Source of the DNA: Plantago ovata
Lineage: Eukaryota > Streptophyta > Magnoliopsida > Lamiales > Plantaginaceae
NCBI GenBank assembly: GCA_028274465.1
Contig: CM051457.1
Span: 29,733,313-29,797,312, forward strand
Length of the DNA: 64,000 nucleotides
Reading direction: 5' to 3'
The notes under the pieces: generated by a model
Database searches by the model: none
The model's input: the letters and a program-made list of their open reading frames with translations, nothing else
Told to the model about the DNA's origin: nothing
Program-made: the position numbers and the translations under genes
Shown here: piece after piece, positions 48,193 to 59,056 of the stretch
Position numbering within the stretch: the stretch's first letter is position 1
Layout of the letters: every line of letters starts with the position of its first letter

Positions 48193-50085
48193 TCATACGT
48201 ACACAATACTAATCCAAAATAATATCATAGTGTACACAGTATTCATGTAGAAAATAGTAAATAGAGTCGAAAAGGATAGGGGATCATGGAGAGGTAGGTG
48301 GGGAAGGTGGATCCATCCCAGCTTCGCATACAGCTGAGCAAACATATTATCATATTGAGCCTGCTTCGCAGCTAGCCTCTTCACCTCCTCATCCCTCTGC
48401 TGCAACTGAAGTAAGAGGGCCTGCTCTCGAGCGGAAGCTGCTGCTGCTGCTGAAGATGATGAAGATGTACTGGCACGGGAACGACGAGTCGGCCTCGAGT
48501 CCAATTCAGGGACGGCTGCTGCACTCCCAAGTCCCAAGCGACGGCCCTTCTCGTCTGGAGGATTCACCTCGAGGAAAATGGCATTCATTTCCTCAACAGT
48601 GAGATCCTGATCACGAATCCTGTCCTCGTAGGCCGTCTGAAATTATAAATCAAGAGTATAAGGTGTTAGTTATGTTGTTAATTAGTTATGAAATCATCAG
48701 TATTTAATAAACACATGTATTGTAGATACTTACCGCAATTGTTTTGGCCTCGTCACACAACCACTGTCCGTCCTTGGCCTTCTGAGATCTCGAGAACAGG
48801 GTGAATAGGAGACTCTCCTTATCCTTCAACTGAATGACACATGAAAGCATCATTTACTTAGTTTGAAAGTTCGAAATGCAAGTAAATAACAAGTATAAGA
48901 ATGATGAATTCACAAAGTTAATATACTTACCTTCTGCCTCACATGTGCTGTAGCGATCGACTCAGAGCCAAAACGGTGTGTCACCAGGGTACGTGTCCCA
49001 TCATTCGGCTGCTTCTTCCGGTTCTCAGTGTTCTGGTCAGCCTGCGCCTGGACTCTCGCGTCAACCCAATATACCTTCCACGCCTCCCAAATTGCATCTC
49101 CGGGCCAATCACTGGTACGTGGACGGTCTTCTTTCCACATTTTCTTCAGGCTATGAACCATGCACTTGTAAAGGGCACTACCGTGAGAGTTGAAGCTCCA
49201 CCAGAGATCCATCAGCAATGCTTTCGGAAGGAAGAATTCTTTCTACACAATTACAAATAAACATCGAAACACATACGTTGGTGAATACTTAAAAACATTC
49301 AAGTATAACAAGGGGAGCTAACATGTATCAAATATATAACAAGGGAAAACAACATCTATTCAGGTATATCGGGTTGTTAACAGTCATCTACAAACAAATA
49401 AGGACACCGCCTACCCATCATGCATGAACGGTCTACACGTAATGGATGCCGCCTATCCATTCTAGTTCTAAACGCGGTCAAGCATATAATGGGTGCCGCC
49501 TACCCATACATAAATATGCGGTCCGACATATAAGAGGGCGCCGCCTACCCTCGCATGCATAGCGGTCGAACGGAATGTAAAAACATGGTATTTAAATATG
49601 CATATATTAACTCACCCTCAGCTCCTCGAAGAGCTCTCCCTTAATTTGGTCCGGGATGCAATGCCACTGGCTGCCACCCTCTTGCGGTGGGACCATTCTG
49701 TTCCGTATTATCAAACTGAGTACTTTAGCAGCGTGCTCCCCATACAACCTGTGAAGAACAGGTAAGTCAATAGTGACAAGGTTAGTTCGGTATATATATA
49801 TTAAAAGTTCGTAAATCAGTTAATGCCTAATACTTACTTCTCTCCATTGGGGTAAAGGACAGGGCGACCATTCCACATAAGACCATCTTCCGGCCTTTGA
49901 AAGGGACAACCGTCGTCTGGAACGTGGGCCCACGGGTCGTGGAGGGAGGAATGAGGAGTCGATCCCCTGCTCGACCCAGGTGGAGTCCCTAAAACAGTAG
50001 GGGAGCCCTGATCGGTCTCCGATCCGTCGGTATAATCCCTCTGGGACTGCGGGGTCATGTATCGTGGCCTCCTGGATCGTGGCAT
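48193..50085 (-). CDS. CACTA accessory protein (plant Ptta/En/Spm transposase family, TnpA-like), five exons
   Basis: The exons are 49838-50085, 49616-49748, 48931-49242, 48734-48829 and 48193-48636. All are GT-AG and in phase (248+133+312+96+444 = 1233 nt), giving 410 residues. The start ATG lies directly after a CAG acceptor, so a leader intron is likely. The N-terminus is Arg/Ser/Pro-rich. The centre holds the plant Ptta-type block (WKEDRPRTSDWPGDAIWEAW, then HRFGSESIATAHVRQK and SLLFTLFSRSQKAKDGQW). An AYEDR...EEMNAIFLEV segment follows, then an Ala/Ser-rich coiled coil (AREQALLLQLQQRDEEVKRL). Such proteins bind the subterminal repeats of CACTA elements and cooperate with TnpD in transposition. 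All splice sites and the frame are intact, so the element is probably fairly young. Confidence 0.78.
49345..49575. repeat. four-copy 45-55 bp minisatellite in the CACTA gene's second intron
   Basis: Each unit has the order GG(A/T/C)(T/C)GCCGCCTACCCAT...GCGGTC...CATATAA with a variable spacer. Starts fall near 49410, 49460, 49505 and 49550. It lies between the exons at 49616-49748 and 48931-49242. Confidence 0.7.
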
Positions 50086-50189
50086 CTGCAATACAAAGAT
50101 CCGTGTTAGTACATACACAATTGAATATAAAATTGTGTTAAAAATACTCATATTATCTTCTAACTTTAATTTATCAATGAGTTATTTCC

Positions 50190-50550
50190 TTCATACTTAC
50201 AATTTTTTTAAACAATAATTACCTATATTTATCTATATTTCCATTATACTTGTACAATTTTCATTATAATAACTACTTACAATACACTATAATTACATAT
50301 ATTTTTCATTATAATTATGCAATTTGCATTATAGTAACAACTACCAATACACTATAATTACCTATATTTATCTATATATTTCCATTATACTTATGGAATT
50401 TTCATTATAATAAAAACTTGCAATACACTATAATTACCTATATTTATCTATATTTTCATTATATTTATACAATTCCCATTATAATAACTAATTACAATAC
50501 ACTATAATTACTCATATTTCCATTATAATTATACTTATGCAATTTTCAAA
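50190..50550. repeat. AT-rich tandem repeat, 65-85 bp unit, five copies
   Basis: The phrase AATACACTATAATTACCTATAT, with TTTATCTATATTTCCATTAT and CAATTTTCATTATAATAACT around it, recurs about five times in a row. It lies upstream of the CACTA protein's first exon, in or near its promoter or leader. Confidence 0.75.
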
Positions 50551-51060
50551 TCTAATTAGTATATCCCAAACAAACTACTAATTGAACAATACTAACTACG
50601 TAGATAATCCCAAACATAATCGAACCAAATTCAAATCCCAAACATAATCGAACCCAATTCAAATCCCAAACATAATCGAACTAAACTATAAAATACCCAA
50701 TTCATACCAAATCTATCAATTCACCAACTAAAACTTGTTCATCCCCCCTAATTTGAGCTACACAACATGATAGATACTAGTAGAATGCATACAATTCAAT
50801 GAATTGAAAAAAAAATGAATAATACTAAAATTTAGACAAGTTAGGTTCGAAATATATACCTTTGATTGCGGAAGAAATAGGGAAATAATAACGCAATTGA
50901 ATAGCTACACTTGTTCCTTGATCGAATAGCTTCGAAATGACTATAATATTGATTGAAATGGTGAATAAACGAAGAAATAGGGGAGGAGAGATTGGAGCCG
51001 AGCGGAGAAGACGAAGTGTGTGTTGTGTTCTGTCGATGAGCACGGCGGAGAAGATGATGG

Positions 51061-51430
51061 AGAACTTAGCGACGGATGGTGGTCCGTCGCTAATATATCG
51101 ATCGGTCGCTATATTAGCGACGGACCACCATCCGTTGCTAAGTTATTTTTTTTTTTTTAAAATATACTTTAGCGACGGATGACAGCATTGACCGGCAAAA
51201 AAAAAAAAGAAAATCCTTGGAAATATTGCGACGGATGGTATAGCAACGGATGGGTCCATCCGTCGCTATTTAGCGACGGATCTGCCATCCGTCGCAAAAT
51301 TCCGGGCGCTCTAAGGGCGCTTTATCCCTTCCGTTGCTAAAACCTCCCATCCGTCGCTAAAAGACCGATCGGTCGCTAATTTTAGCAACGGATCGATCGG
51401 TTGCTAAAAGTGGTTGCTAAAATGCTGTTT
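51061..51430. repeat. right subterminal TTTTAGCGACGGAT repeats of the CACTA element
   Basis: Repeated TAGCGACGGATG and inverse CATCCGTCGCTA words, 15-40 bp apart, form the counterpart of the left subterminal array. They include long near-palindromes such as that around 51061-51140. Confidence 0.9.
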
Positions 51431-51443
51431 TCTTGTAGTGTTG

Positions 51444-52909
51444 GAAAGGTAAAGACAAACATTAGGATATTAAATGCCAATTGGCCAGATCCAGAATATT
51501 AAACCCATCGGCCCAATACATTTAGATCCGTCTCTTTCCTACTTATCTACTTCTCTTCAACACTACTCCCTCCGCCATCTCAATTCCACTTATCAGCTTC
51601 GTCTTCGACACTACTTCCTCCGCCATCTCAAATTCTCAATTATCAGCCATCAATCTACTCCTTTCGTTCTCCTCAGATCCAAATCAATCATCCTCTGATT
51701 CGCAGTAACCCACCATGGCGCGCCGCCATCAATCAACCACCATGTCGTCGTCCGTACACAAGGGATTAGATCTTTTAATGGGGTCGGTTATGTAACTGAA
51801 TTAGGCAAGCGTCACCAACTGAATCGTACCCCGTTTGGTACGGACGATTCAATACGGGGTTGAAGGTGCTTCCACCGAATTTTGTAACTATGATCAAAAT
51901 TGTACATAGTCATGTAACGATGATAACACATCACCTGAGCGTTGAAATTTCAACACACTGGCACACTAAAATCACACTAAATATAAAGTAGAAAAGCAAG
52001 TAAAATCCTAATTTAGAGATAAACAAAGGAGTTACAAACCAAAAGTGTTTTAACTTACAAGGAAAAACTGCTAAACAAGTTCATATAAGACGGAGAAATG
52101 AGTTTGAAATTCGAAATAAGAGAAAAACTACAATCCCGCACACATGCAGACTGTTTGGCGCCGCGCACAGCGCCGAACTGCTAACCTTGGTTTATGATCC
52201 TTTTTTCTATTGGACTTGATGTTCACCAACGTCGCCCTTCTCAATTAGGACTCTCTTTCTTTTCTTGCTGCTACATTACCATTAACCTTCTTCTTTCTCC
52301 GTAGGGGAGAAAACCGGTAGGGTGCCATAGTAAAGAAGTAAGAAAAAAATAAAAAGGATTAATTTATTATCAAAATCTAGCCAACCTTCAGACAGATTGG
52401 ATGAAGATGAAAGTGGAAGTGAAGATGGTATCTTTTTACCTCTTTACATCCTTGAATTTAAATATGTAAAATAATAAATTTAAAAAAAAATCAATTTCAA
52501 CATTTACTTCTAATGTCTAGACCATCTCTTTTTTTTAGCTGGAGTATACCAACCTTTTTTTTTTACCGCATGTTTGGAGCAAACATTATGGCAAGTTATT
52601 TTTCCCTTGCATCCAATAATATTTTATCATTGTATTACATTGATAGAGACCTCCAATCATCAATGGTGACAATTGGTGATATCATTTCTTCTCTTGTCTT
52701 TAATTTTTTTTTTTATTTATTTACTATTCATTAATGATCATGCCTGAGACATCATCGCTATGAGTAGCTAATTTCTCCTTGTTGGTGGTAGAATGTAGAT
52801 TAGAAGAATTAGGATTCTTGAGCATGTAAGTACGGGGAAGACGATTTGACTGTGCTTGGAGTTATTGTTTGATAGAGTAATGCGATTTAATTAATCTATA
52901 TTCGAATGT
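51444..52909. other. gene-free stretch
   Basis: A short plus-strand frame with a good start context (ACCATGGCGCGCCGCC at about 51713) ends after about 26 codons. It has no convincing continuation and could be a relic first exon. The rest is AT-rich with poly-T tracts. Confidence 0.35.
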
Positions 52910-53103
52910 GAAATTATAAGGGTGACCGAATGGTTAGGGTACTGGAGTAACAAGGAGAGGTCGGGAGTTCGAACCCCGGCGGAGACATAATGTGGTTTAA
53001 GCTATTTGAAATTATAAGTTATTTAAGGAGTAGTAGTGTATAAATTGTGTAGGAGTAGGCATATATAGTAGGTAGTATTGGACATTTAAAATAATAATAA
53101 TCT
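52910..53103 (+). mobile_element. tRNA-derived SINE with 9-bp target duplication
   Basis: It starts with a tRNA-like head: box A GGTGACCGAATGGTTAGGG and box B GAGTTCGAACCCC, 30-35 bp apart, as in polymerase III internal promoters. It ends in an A/T-rich tail and is flanked by TTCGAATGT (52901-52909 and 53104-53112). A diverged relative lies at 53413-53576. Confidence 0.8.
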
Positions 53104-53412
53104 TTCGAATGTTAGTGACAACCATGGACAGCTAATTGCAACAAGTTATTTACAATAACCTCAAACATATTAGATGAGTAAATTGGCATTTATCAATAAG
53201 GTGTCGCTAGTCAACCTTTAAGATCTATGTAATAAGTTCTTAGACCTGATCACTGAGACACGTAATGAATTGACTAACATGCTTAACAACCCCGTATTTG
53301 TAGACTCGATATCTTGCCACCAACTTGTTCTTCTTTGGTTCTTCGGTTGAGTCAATCCTTTTAAGTAGTTGGCCTTGCATGCTTTCTGCTAGTCTCTTAG
53401 ATTTAAAACATG

Positions 53413-53576
53413 GAGTTATAAGGGTGGACGAGTAGTAAGGGTGCTGGAGTAGCACGGGAGAGGTTGAGGATTCGAACTTCGACGGAGAGATAAGGTTGGT
53501 ATAGGTGTATTTGGATTTATAAAGTGGTAAAGGAGGAGAGTAGTTAGATTTGCCGTTAAAAAAAAATAAAAAAAAA
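53413..53576 (+). mobile_element. second copy of the same SINE family
   Basis: TTATAAGGGTGGACGAGTAG...GGGTGCTGGAGTAGCA and GATTCGAACTTCGACGG match the head of the SINE at 52910-53103. It ends TTGCCGTTAAAAAAAAATAA, a poly(A) tail. I found no clear target duplication. The box A region is more decayed. Confidence 0.7.
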
Positions 53577-53694
53577 GTACCAGAATCACGACAATTATCA
53601 AGGACTCAGAACAAACCGTCCTCATTCAAGAATTTGATATAAACTGTGTAACTCCATTAGTATACGTTGGTGTCTAAAATTTATGGTTATCCTA

Positions 53695-54300
53695 TTCCTT
53701 GAACAACACACTCTGACAATTTGCTTTGGGGGTGGATGGTGGTTATCCTCTTCCACACTTGTTCTTCACATGCCCCAGCAGAATATTCAGGTATGGTCAG
53801 TTGTGGCGCCACAATATTCTTTGCTTTCCAACACAATTCTGATGCACACCTGAGATTTGTATATGGGTGCTAGCTTATTTGGAAAATTCGTAATGAATAT
53901 CTATTCCAAGACACCATTGTACAGCAGTACCATATGCTAAGTCTTGCTAGGCACTTTAAATTATCTATTCCAGTTTCAGTCCTAGTAGACAAATTTCCGG
54001 TAAAATGTCGATGGCAACCACCAGTCCACCACCCCTTGGGGTAGCAGTGCTCTTCACTGATGGTTCCTCTTTTCTTGATAAAGAAGCAGGAATAGGATGT
54101 CTACTACTTGATTTCACTGGACAGTTTATGCGTGCTATGGCTAAAGTATGTTGGCATTTGCGATGGTAATACGACTACGTTGTGGGTTGTCAAACATGGG
54201 CTATTACTGTCTATTCAATTGCATATTAAACGTTTGATAGTTCATACAAATTCACAATATGCTATTTCATCTTTATGCAGGGGCGCCACTTCTCCGAAAG
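53695..54300 (+). pseudogene. LINE relic: zinc-knuckle/RNase H region of a non-LTR retrotransposon
   Basis: Translations in shifting frames show a HLFFTCPS segment near 53760, IWKIRNEYLFQDT near 53880, and an RNase H start VLFTDGSSFLDKEAGIGCLL near 54050. After a frameshift, LWVVKHGLLLSIQLHIKRLI-VHTNS follows near 54180-54250. This is the order found at the 3' end of plant LINE polyproteins (zf-RVT then RNase H). Stops and frameshifts show it is dead. Confidence 0.7.
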
Positions 54301-54703
54301 GCTAGGAATTCAGGATATCAAATAAGTGCTCCATAATTTTGACGGCATCTCGAACATCTATCGGGAAAGGAATTCCTCGGCAAACTACCTTTCAAAATTG
54401 GGACCGACCACCCTTTTGGCTTCAACCATGTATTCTGATGTATTTAAGGGAGTCGACTCGATCGGATAGCCATCCTGTTCAAGATCGGATAGTCTCGCAG
54501 CGTCCTATTCAAGCACTATGTAAGTTTCTAACCGCTTCATAAACAGAACTGAAGTGAGCTAGTTAGTCCACACAAGATCTAACCTCCATTTCGTAAACTT
54601 GAAATATCAATCCCACATCTTACATGATAATCAATCATCAGTCTGTTTCTTGCTTTCATAGACCATAAATCTTGCAACATGACATGGCAGGTACCATATT
54701 TAT

Positions 54704-55174
54704 TGTTGGAATATTTCAAAATATATATGAAAATTAAACAAAATGCTTTGTCATTAGTGGGTGGTTTTTATTTTAGTAAGCAATCTTGCTTTATTTGCTA
54801 TTTATAACCCCACTACTCTTTGAAGGTTGGTCCAAATAATTAGCAACTAAATTGAGGGATTTGTTATTGGCTTGTTTTGACTAATCATGTGTATAAATAG
54901 TAAGTGTCGTTTGGAGAAGTGAAGCAAGCTGATCACTTTCTCTCTATTCTCCAAAATCTGCACATTTTCTTTATTCTTTCAACTAAATCACTTGGGCTAT
55001 CACATAAAGTCTTATTCTACTGAGTCCTTGATCCCGGTTATTAAACCGAAGAGTGCATTTAATCCTGGGAGGAGTTCGACATTAGGCGAATAATCCTTTA
55101 GGAAAAGTGCGTAATTGCACGACTTGCACTAGCTAACGTTTGAGCTTGTTTGCATCTACAGGTTTACTCCAACA
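54704..55174 (+). mobile_element. 471-bp solo LTR
   Basis: It begins TGTTGGAATATTTC and ends TTTACTCCAACA, giving TG...CA ends with a TGTTGGA/TCCAACA inverted repeat. The flanks are TTTAT and TTTAA, a 4-of-5 match to a target duplication. It holds a TATAAATA near 54893 and a CTTTAGG...TGCACTAGC region typical of the R/U5 part. No retroviral-type genes are adjacent. Confidence 0.7.
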
Positions 55175-55179
55175 TTTAA

Positions 55180-56807
55180 TTAATTACACAAGAGTAATTA
55201 ACTTGCAACTATAGCAAACGGAATGCCATCGGCGGCGAACAACCAGAGGTTTCTATGAATCAAGATATATATTTTTCGAATCGGCAAAACGATGATCAAT
55301 AATGGTTCCCCATTTACCTTGTGGTGCCTCGAACCCCGACCTATTAATTAGAGTTGAAGAGCTGAACTAAACTTCATTGTCATGAATCAAGATATATACT
55401 ATGTGGATCCAGGCCTTCTACTCAACAGAACGAACAAATACGGTTAGATTTGGTGTACGTTTGACGAAGTTATGAATTATATATGCGAAACGGCTGATGT
55501 CAGGCCAAAGGAGGGCGATGAAGGTTGTTGCTGCAGGCTAAATGGTTTGCTTTAATGGTGAGACTTTTGATCATGATGGCGATGGATAGGTTTAGTTGCG
55601 GCTGCTGAGGTCCAGGTTTATATATGAATCATTTATTCCGATGTTCATAAAATTCGTATATAAAAAATATGGGTTATTACATTTCACCATTTTTTTAAAA
55701 TAAATTTTGCCATTGAAACTTGAGTTTCAACGTCTCAACTTTTGCACATTATCGTATAATATGGCGGCGTTGACTTTGTCGCTACATCAGCGAAGTAAAA
55801 AAAAAGATTTAAAGAAATATGAAAAAAGGACTAATTTGCCAAAGATGTCATACTTATGACTAGTTGTCAGGATGATCAAATATGAAAGGGGGTTGTTAAA
55901 CGTGGTAGCGATATTACTAAACGATTGAAATTTATTTGTAAGTTGCAAATTTTATCTTATTTTTCAAATATTACAAATAGGTCTCAAACCTATTAAAGTC
56001 CCATAAACTACAACAAACAATTTCCTATATAATAATTAATAAATTCATTACTTCCTACTTACAAAAAATTCTCTAGAAAACAATAACTCTTCCGAATACA
56101 AATTTTCGTCATAGATGACCACCTTTGAGTAATGATCAAATTATGATGATTATGCGGTAATGTTTTTTAATCTAAATCTATTAGATAAAATATTTGTGTT
56201 TTTTTTTCATCAATTGAGACCGGATGGATTGCGCAAGATGTATATGCAGCAGCAAGCCGTTGCCCAGCTGCTTGTAGCGAGAAGCAGGTCGTCAGCCTGC
56301 GGGTCACAACAAGCAGCAGGGCAGCGGCCTGCTGTAAGCGACTAGCAGCAGGCCAGCAACCTGTTGTTCGCAACGAGCTCGGCTTCCAGAATGTCTTTTT
56401 CGTTATTTTTTTTAACTTTTTTTTATATGAGTGTATATGTATGTACTTTATATTCAGTTTATTGTCGATTAATTTGTTGACTATATGTTCTTATTTTCAA
56501 ATTTCAAAGTAATGATTATAGTGATGTGGATGAGGTATGTTGACATTATAGGTACTTTACGGTTGAGGTTGTCTTACAAGAATAGTCGTTCATATTTAAT
56601 TTGACGGTGGCAGTTGCTAAAAATAAAATGAATGAAATGAATATTATGAGAATTACAATTAGATTATTAAGTTATTTAAGGCGGAGTATTGTGTCGATTT
56701 TAAAAGTTTTGGGTTAATTTTAAAAATTATAAACTTATAAGTTTTTTTTATAATTTACAAATAATTTCCAACATTAAGTAAATTGATGTTCTGACATTTA
56801 ACACCAA
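55180..56807. other. gene-free stretch with a GC-rich GCAGCAGG patch
   Basis: Mostly AT-rich without genes. At 56238-56390 a GC-rich patch contains repeated and inverted AGCAGCAGG/CCTGCTG words that could fold. No domain is recognisable in its frames. Confidence 0.35.
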
Positions 56808-56945
56808 TGAGGTCTAGCTCAATTGGTTAGACTGAGGTGTCATGACACTAGAGGTCATAGGTTCAATTTTCGCAAAGTGCGAGATTATTTATAGTTTATT
56901 ACTAGCTTTGTAATGCTATTTGTGAAATTGTAATGGTTCGATTAT
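56808..56945 (+). mobile_element. tRNA-derived SINE, different head
   Basis: GAGGTCTAGCTCAATTGGTTAGAC (56809-56832) is a box A-like tRNA head, and TCATAGGTTCAATTTTCG (about 56865-56882) is the box B. The spacing fits a SINE. The 3' boundary and target duplication are unclear. Confidence 0.6.
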
Positions 56946-57879
56946 TAAAAATTTGGGATTTTATATGCAATTTTTCCTATGAAAGGAAATCACCCATCGA
57001 AACTAAGCAAAACGAAAAGAGGAAGCTAGAGACAATTAAGAAACTGTTAGTTTCCGGAATTCCGGTAACATATATATAAACAGTAAAGATCAACGGAACT
57101 TTAATTACTTATTGCAGATTGTTACAAACCAAAGAAAGAGTCGGATTTATCATCGATCCTCAACTAAGCGCCTAAGTGGCATGTTGACACGTTCCAAACT
57201 TCAACTCCACCTACCATGAAATATTTTGTCATTTTATTTTTTATTTTAAGCATAAATTTGTCACCAATTGTCAAAACTTATATTTGAATAAGGTTCGGTT
57301 TTAATACCATTTGTAATGTCGTCCATTGTAAGTTGAGGATCAACCCTTTAGGTCAGGCATTGTTACCTATGGTATGGTATTTGCGTGATATGATAATCCC
57401 ACATACCAACATATCTTTTTTTTCAAAAACTCTTTATCTTTTACTTATGCGTTGAAAACCCATGATAATGGGTCGTCCATTTTAAAATTGATCTTAAACA
57501 AGCATGCTTAATTCATCCTTCTTAACTTCTTAAAATCGATTCAGGACATTTACCTTAATTTTGAGATTCTTAGTGATAGATTCCAAAAAATATACTCAAC
57601 TTAATTGGTCCGAGTGGCTTTTTCGATCCAATCAAGTTCTCTTTTAACGTTAGGGTCGTGACCGTAGGTAAAGTAGTTGGGAGTTGGGACAAATCTGCAC
57701 AGAGAAAAAAATGGGTGGAAATTTGAAAAAATACTGGGATAAGTTGAAAAGAAACACTTGATACTAAATGTGCGAGTAGATTAAGCTCCTGTATTTCCCG
57801 TTCTCTTGTTTTCCTTTTCCGTTTCTTTTAATTCTTGTTTCGTTCAGACCTATTCTAACTCTTTGTCCAACCTTGATAT

Positions 57880-59056
57880 ATGTTCTTTCACTTTTCTCTC
57901 GCCGGCTGGTGGTTACTTTCGGAGTTCCATCGAGTGACGGTGGTGATGTTTAAGGTGGTTCGCGGTCGAAGGAGTGCCGGTGCCCACCTGGCGGCTTTTG
58001 TTGAGGTGCCTGTGATTGGTGGCGTCTCGGGTGTTGTTGGAGTTGCGGTTGTTGTGTTGGGTGTTGGTAGGCGTTATGATCGGTGAAGTCGGTGGCCACG
58101 TTGTGATGCCTTTTTGGTGTCGGTTTCAGATGGTAAGGTTCATGTGGTGTTTGAGAGGTGGGTTTTGGAGGTTGTGAAGTGTTAGGTGGAGGATCAGAAG
58201 GTGAAGATAAAGTTGGAGGCTAAGATAAAGTTGATTGGAGCGACTTTAGTAGCAATCTGGCCTGTAAGCAATCGAAGGAGGAGATGGTTGGTGTCTCTTA
58301 AGGGATTTGGGTTGCTTTGCGTTTGAGGGGCCGTGTGGGTTTGCTGAGAGGATGTTGGTCAAGAGGATGATTTGTTGTTTTGTGGGGAGGGGTTGGAGAA
58401 CAGGGTTTTTACTGTTACAGTTTGGAAAACTGGGGTGGAGATGGAAGAGGTAGGGAAATCGGTTGATGTTTGGGCGGAGACAGGCGTTTTATGGTTCAAC
58501 ATGAGACTCTGGTTTTGGAATTAATCGAGGTTAGGGTGAAAAGATTAAGGTTTGTACATTTTCTGTAGCAGTCACGAATGGAAAGGTTTGGAGAGGATGT
58601 TGAAGTTTTTTGGAGGTTTTGGAGTTTCTGTATGTGATTTACTTCGGAGGTTGTGCGACAACAAAGGTCTTGAAGAAATGCAGTGAGTGAAGGATGCAGG
58701 CACTAAGATGAATTGGTTCTTGGATCTTTTGGGTTTTGGCAAGTTAGCCACCGTTTTATTAGATTCTGTTGAGTCGTTTTGTCTGGTGTAGGTGTTCTTC
58801 TTGTTTCAGAGTTTTTATTGATGGTTGGTTCTAGCTTACGGTGTTGAAGAGGTTTAGGCGAATTGGAGAAGTCTAGATGAATCGGTGTAATAGGTTCCGA
58901 TTCAAGTGAGTTCAGTTAGATGTTGGTTTCGGATTTTGGTGTAGGGGCTTTCGGGTTGTGGTGCTTGTTGGTCTAGATCTGGTGTTGTATTTGTAGCATT
59001 TCTTATACTATTTTCTAAATTAATAAATATAAAATTTTACCGTTAAAAAAAAAAAA
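57880..59056 (+). mobile_element. poly(A)-tailed retroposon (LINE-like or processed), truncated
   Basis: About 1.1 kb of G/T-rich sequence, unlike its AT-rich flanks, ends TTAATAAATATAAAATTTTACC-GTTAAAAAAAAAAAAA. The shared ending CCGTTAAAAAAA also closes the SINE at 53413-53576. The interior has Gly/Val-rich frames with no domain I recognise. The 5' boundary is uncertain. It may be a 5'-truncated LINE. Confidence 0.45.

Larger units (their letters stand above)
47628..51440 (-). mobile_element. complete 3.8-kb CACTA (En/Spm) element
   Basis: It begins CACTACAAGA and ends TTTCTTGTAGTG, the signature CACTACAAGAAAA-type terminal inverted repeats. It is flanked by the 3-bp target duplication TTG (47625-47627 and 51441-51443). 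Both ends carry dense subterminal repeats of TTTTAGCGACGGA in both orientations (47643-48020 and 51061-51430), as TnpA-binding regions of CACTA elements do. The only gene is a spliced minus-strand Ptta/TnpA-like gene; no TNP2-type (TnpD) transposase is present. The element is therefore non-autonomous and would depend on a transposase from elsewhere. Confidence 0.9.

Noticed and set aside
48943..49260. 105-codon plus-strand frame in the CACTA element
   Set aside because: Antisense to exon 3 of the accessory gene; the minus-strand gene has conserved family motifs and consistent splicing.
51713..51795. Short frame with a good start context after the CACTA element
   Set aside because: It ends after about 26 codons and no continuing exon could be supported.
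52920..53000. A genuine tRNA gene at the GGTTCGAACCCC-like motif
   Set aside because: Boxes A and B are present, but the cloverleaf arms do not pair convincingly. The sequence continues into a tail with a target duplication, so it is a SINE.
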